The notes beneath the pieces were generated by a model. That model saw nothing but the letters and a program-made list of their open reading frames with translations, did not search any database and was not told the DNA's origin. A stretch of 64,000 nucleotides of DNA, taken from NCBI GenBank assembly GCA_945871905.1, contig CAMBXL010000010.1, positions 1-64,000 of the forward strand, given 5' to 3'. Positions 61,764 to 64,000 of this stretch are shown here, in pieces. Both the position numbers and the translations under genes were made by a program. The DNA comes from Chitinophaga pinensis. Its GTDB lineage: Bacteria; Bacteroidota; Bacteroidia; NS11-12g; UBA955. Position 1 is the stretch's first letter. Every line of letters begins with the position of its first letter.

Positions 61764-62342
61764 TTATTGATAGCATTTTGGTTTTAATAAAGTCGTTGGT
61801 TCCCAACCAATTATAAGGCCTTTTTGGGGGTCGATGCATTCAAAATAGGTTTTATTTCCCCAACCTCTCCTTCCAAAATTAAAATTTGGATCAGCCCCTG
61901 GAAGTGGCGGATAAACACGATTTGTTTTATATCTCATAAAGCTGAGTATATTAATGGAACTTGGCAACATTGAAATATCAATAACGACCAAACCTAAATA
62001 TGCATCTGCATACATCACATTGTTTTTGATAGAAATATCATAATTTAATGGAATATTAATAAAAGCAATAGCTTTGGGAATTTGCGGATTAGAATTATCG
62101 AAAATATGCGCCCCTTTTCCATATTCATTTACAATTAAGTACAGCTTGTAAAGGTATATTTTGCCGGGATTGTTTAAAACACGTGGTGGAGTCAAATAAA
62201 CAGAATCAACAAAATTAGTGGTGTCTTTTACATAAACTGGCTTGAACCCATCTATCACTTCAGGCACAGCATTGTAGTCATCCCTTTGGATACAACCCAT
62301 TAAGAATACGAAACTGGCAAAGGCAATAATAATTTTTTTCAC
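61764..62342 (-). CDS. LVIVD-like lipoprotein
   Basis: 192 residues, lipobox LMGC (Cys17) followed by IQRDD. One or two LVIVD-like repeats are visible (YKLYLIVNEYGKGAHIFDNS, then VMYADAYLGLVVIDISML), fewer than in its neighbour. It looks like a diverged or shortened paralogue. First gene of the minus-strand trio. Confidence 0.72.
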   Translation of the reverse strand: MKKIIIAFASFVFLMGCIQRDDYNAVPEVIDGFKPVYVKDTTNFVDSVYLTPPRVLNNPGKIYLYKLYLIVNEYGKGAHIFDNSNPQIPKAIAFINIPLNYDISIKNNVMYADAYLGLVVIDISMLPSSINILSFMRYKTNRVYPPLPGADPNFNFGRRGWGNKTYFECIDPQKGLIIGWEPTTLLKPKCYQ

Positions 62343-62372
62343 AAGTTTGAATTTTACAAAATATTACAAATA

Positions 62373-62380
62373 CAAATATA
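62373..62380 (-). promoter_or_regulatory. -7 promoter element (TATATTTG) of the LVIVD lipoprotein operon
   Basis: Exact TAnnTTTG match on the minus strand, 30 bases before the ATG at 62342. It is divergent from the serS promoter. Confidence 0.55.
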
Positions 62381-62427
62381 TTTAATAATTTGAAATAAAA
62401 AATCTATTTTTTCAAATTATTGTAGCT

Positions 62428-62435
62428 TATTTTTG
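62428..62435 (+). promoter_or_regulatory. -7 promoter element (TATTTTTG) of serS
   Basis: Exact TAnnTTTG match, 11 bases before the ATG at 62447. Confidence 0.55.
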
Positions 62436-62446
62436 CATTTAATAAC

Positions 62447-63715
62447 ATGTTAACATTAAATGCTATAAGAACCCAAACGGACGAGGTTATAGAAAGACTT
62501 TCTTTGAGAGGGAAAGACCGAAAAAACGATGTGCTTGAAATCCTTTCAACAGACGAGCAAAAAAGATCAAAACAAACAGAATTAGAGCAAGCTTTGGCAA
62601 AAAGCAATGTTTTAGCTAAAGAAATTGGTGAATTATTTAAAAGTGGTGAAGCCGAAAAAGCTAATTTGTTAAAAAATGAATCTCTTGCGCTTAAAGAAAA
62701 TATCAAATCTCTAGAGTTAGAACAATTAGACCTTGAACAATTGCTCACCGCCAAACTGTATGAACTCCCAAATACACCTAGTACAAAAGTAAAATTAGGG
62801 TATGGCGCAGATGACAATGAAACTGTTTACGAATGGGGAAATGACCCAATATTACCAGCTAATCCATTGCCTCATTGGGAACTGACAGATAAATACAAGT
62901 TAGTAGACTTTGAACTTGGTAATAAAATAACTGGAGCTGGATTTCCGGTATACACTGGGAAAGGCGCTAGACTTCAGCGTGCATTAATTAATTTCTTCTT
63001 AGATGAAGCTCTTGCAGCAGGCTATTATGAAATACAACCTCCTATTTTAGTCAACGAAGCCAGTGGTATAGGAACAGGTCAATTGCCTGACAAAGAAGGC
63101 CAAATGTACCATTCAACTATTGATAATTTATATTGTATTCCTACTGCCGAAGTTCCAATAACTAATATGTACCGAGATGTTCTTTTAAAGGAGAACGAAT
63201 TGCCAATCAAAAATGTTGGCTATACCCCTTGTTTCAGAAGAGAGGCAGGCAGTTATGGCGCACATGTGAGAGGTTTAAACAGACTGCATCAATTTGACAA
63301 AGTTGAAATTGTTCAAATAGCAAGACCCGACCAAAGTTACGAAATTCTAGAAGAAATGGTTGAACACGTTAAAGGACTATTAACCAAACTAGGTTTAAAA
63401 TTCAGAATATTAAGATTGTGTGGCGGAGACATGGGATTTGCAAGTGCTTTAACTTATGACTTTGAGGCTTGGAGTGGAGCTCAACAAAAATGGCTCGAGG
63501 TTAGCTCAACTTCCAATTTTGAAACTTTTCAAGCCAACCGATTAAAATGTAGATTTAAAAACAAAGAAGGCAAAAACGAATTAGTTCACACCTTAAATGG
63601 TAGTGCTTTGGCTTTACCTAGAATTGTTGCTTCATTGTTAGAAAATAACCAAACAGAGGATGGCATCAACCTACCAGAATGCCTCCACCCTTACTTAGGT
63701 TTCCAAAAAATATAA
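62447..63715 (+). CDS. serS: Serine-tRNA ligase
   Basis: 422 residues, normal length. The N-terminal tRNA-binding coiled coil (about 25-105) is followed by a class-II catalytic core: motif 1 around LQRALINFFLDEA, TAEVPITNMYRD and PCFRREAGSYGAHVRGLNRLHQF (motif 2, described as two adjoining blocks), and motif 3 near NGSALALPRIVASLLEN. It charges tRNA-Ser with serine. Own promoter; its stop is followed almost at once by a secreted-protein frame. Confidence 0.98.
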   Translation: MLTLNAIRTQTDEVIERLSLRGKDRKNDVLEILSTDEQKRSKQTELEQALAKSNVLAKEIGELFKSGEAEKANLLKNESLALKENIKSLELEQLDLEQLLTAKLYELPNTPSTKVKLGYGADDNETVYEWGNDPILPANPLPHWELTDKYKLVDFELGNKITGAGFPVYTGKGARLQRALINFFLDEALAAGYYEIQPPILVNEASGIGTGQLPDKEGQMYHSTIDNLYCIPTAEVPITNMYRDVLLKENELPIKNVGYTPCFRREAGSYGAHVRGLNRLHQFDKVEIVQIARPDQSYEILEEMVEHVKGLLTKLGLKFRILRLCGGDMGFASALTYDFEAWSGAQQKWLEVSSTSNFETFQANRLKCRFKNKEGKNELVHTLNGSALALPRIVASLLENNQTEDGINLPECLHPYLGFQKI

Positions 63716-63721
63716 GTCCCT

Positions 63722-64000
63722 ATTTTAAAAATTGCCATCATATCGACTTTACTATGTTTGAACTTAAATGTATTTGGGCAATTTAACAACTGTGTAAACC
63801 CTGCACGTATTCAACCGTTTTACCAATGTAATGATGCTTTTTACAATCCAGTTTGTGGTTGCAACAATGTTACATACAGAAATCAATGTGAAGCACTCAA
63901 TGTTTATGGGGTAGAGAATTGGCTCAGTGGCGTATGTTCTGGAATTCATTTAGACATATACCCCAATCCAGTAGGACCAGCAAGTCAAATTTCTATTAAT
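63722..64000 (+). CDS. Partial gene: secreted Kazal-domain protein with type IX sorting signal (start uncertain)
   Basis: The frame is open from the serS stop to the window edge. The translation has a signal-peptide-like segment (ILKIAIISTLLCLNLNVFGQ), then a Kazal-type inhibitor pattern (QCNDAFYNPVCGCNNVTY, RNQCEALNVYG, SGVC), then LDIYPNPVGPASQISIN, the start of a type A type-IX C-terminal signal. No ATG, GTG or suitably placed TTG precedes the signal segment, so the start may be ATT at 63722 or 63731, or the sequence may hold an error. The protein probably continues about 60 residues beyond the window. Confidence 0.6.
   Translation, partial: MLKIAIISTLLCLNLNVFGQFNNCVNPARIQPFYQCNDAFYNPVCGCNNVTYRNQCEALNVYGVENWLSGVCSGIHLDIYPNPVGPASQISIN

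Noticed and set aside
63764-63949. Minus-strand frame opposite the Kazal-type protein
   Set aside because: The plus strand has clear Kazal and type IX signals; the minus frame has none.
1-64000. CRISPR arrays, insertion sequences, prophage, restriction or toxin genes
   Set aside because: None seen: no regular direct repeats with spacers, no transposase or integrase motifs, and the gene content is core chromosomal.

Overview
The window is AT-rich DNA from a member of the Bacteroidota. Four things point there: promoters of the TTTG-N19-TAnnTTTG type, no clear Shine-Dalgarno sequences, gliding/type IX secretion genes (gldD, gldE, porT) with cargo proteins carrying type IX C-terminal signals, and families largely restricted to the phylum (DUF6660, IPExxxVDY protein, CCC-motif membrane protein). 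The order or genus cannot be fixed from the sequence alone. It is ordinary chromosomal DNA: no insertion sequence, phage, CRISPR array or rRNA was seen. One tRNA (Phe) is present.

Layout. 0.2-6.5 kb: a heavy-metal-type cluster (DUF6660 protein, periplasmic HMA protein, TonB-dependent receptor, YyaL/DUF255 thioredoxin-domain protein, Crp/Fnr regulator), then yceI behind two tandem palindromes. 6.6-13.5 kb: secA followed by five tightly packed envelope-type genes. 13.5-16.2 kb: GSCFA protein, class-C serine hydrolase and an outer-membrane protein on the minus strand. 16.5-21.5 kb: purH, then mutY-ssb-gldE-gldD. 21.5-24.4 kb: HU-like protein, TPR protein, a 29-residue AURKAIP1/COX24 protein and RNase G. 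24.4-26 kb: YkgJ, NlpC/P60 peptidase, ferredoxin. 26-30.3 kb: SDR enzyme, VIT-type transporter, DUF2231-like protein and two membrane proteins. 30.3-33.9 kb: a large type IX cargo protein. 34-39.2 kb: GT9, IPExxxVDY protein, pyruvate kinase, L,D-transpeptidase, Fe-S membrane protein. 39.2-44 kb: tRNA-Phe, DUF4234-like protein, DUF4377-META protein, GT9, PolX-like PHP protein. 44-51.3 kb: alpha-2-macroglobulin, ACMSD, TrmH-type methyltransferase. 51.4-56.4 kb: ubiE-porT-tgt-lptG, divergent engB, then an FKBP lipoprotein. 56.5-57.9 kb: small membrane proteins. 58-60.3 kb: holB and ricT. 60.3-62.3 kb: a lipoprotein/barrel trio. 62.4-64 kb: serS and the start of a secreted Kazal-domain protein cut by the window edge.

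Recurring themes are cell-envelope biogenesis and type IX secretion mixed with housekeeping genes. Two genome-style features stand out. First, in about nine genes the -7 promoter element ends only 4-11 bases before the start codon, implying leaderless or nearly leaderless mRNAs. Second, TTG starts are unusually common at 50-58 kb (TrmH-type gene, lptG, tgt, ubiE, holB). Several starts given here are shorter than the longest open frame because the extra codons overlap a promoter. Other unusual points are an Ssb without the acidic C-terminal tip, a SecA without the C-terminal zinc-binding motif, a PolX whose polymerase acidic residues look lost, and a Kazal/type IX protein without a normal start codon.
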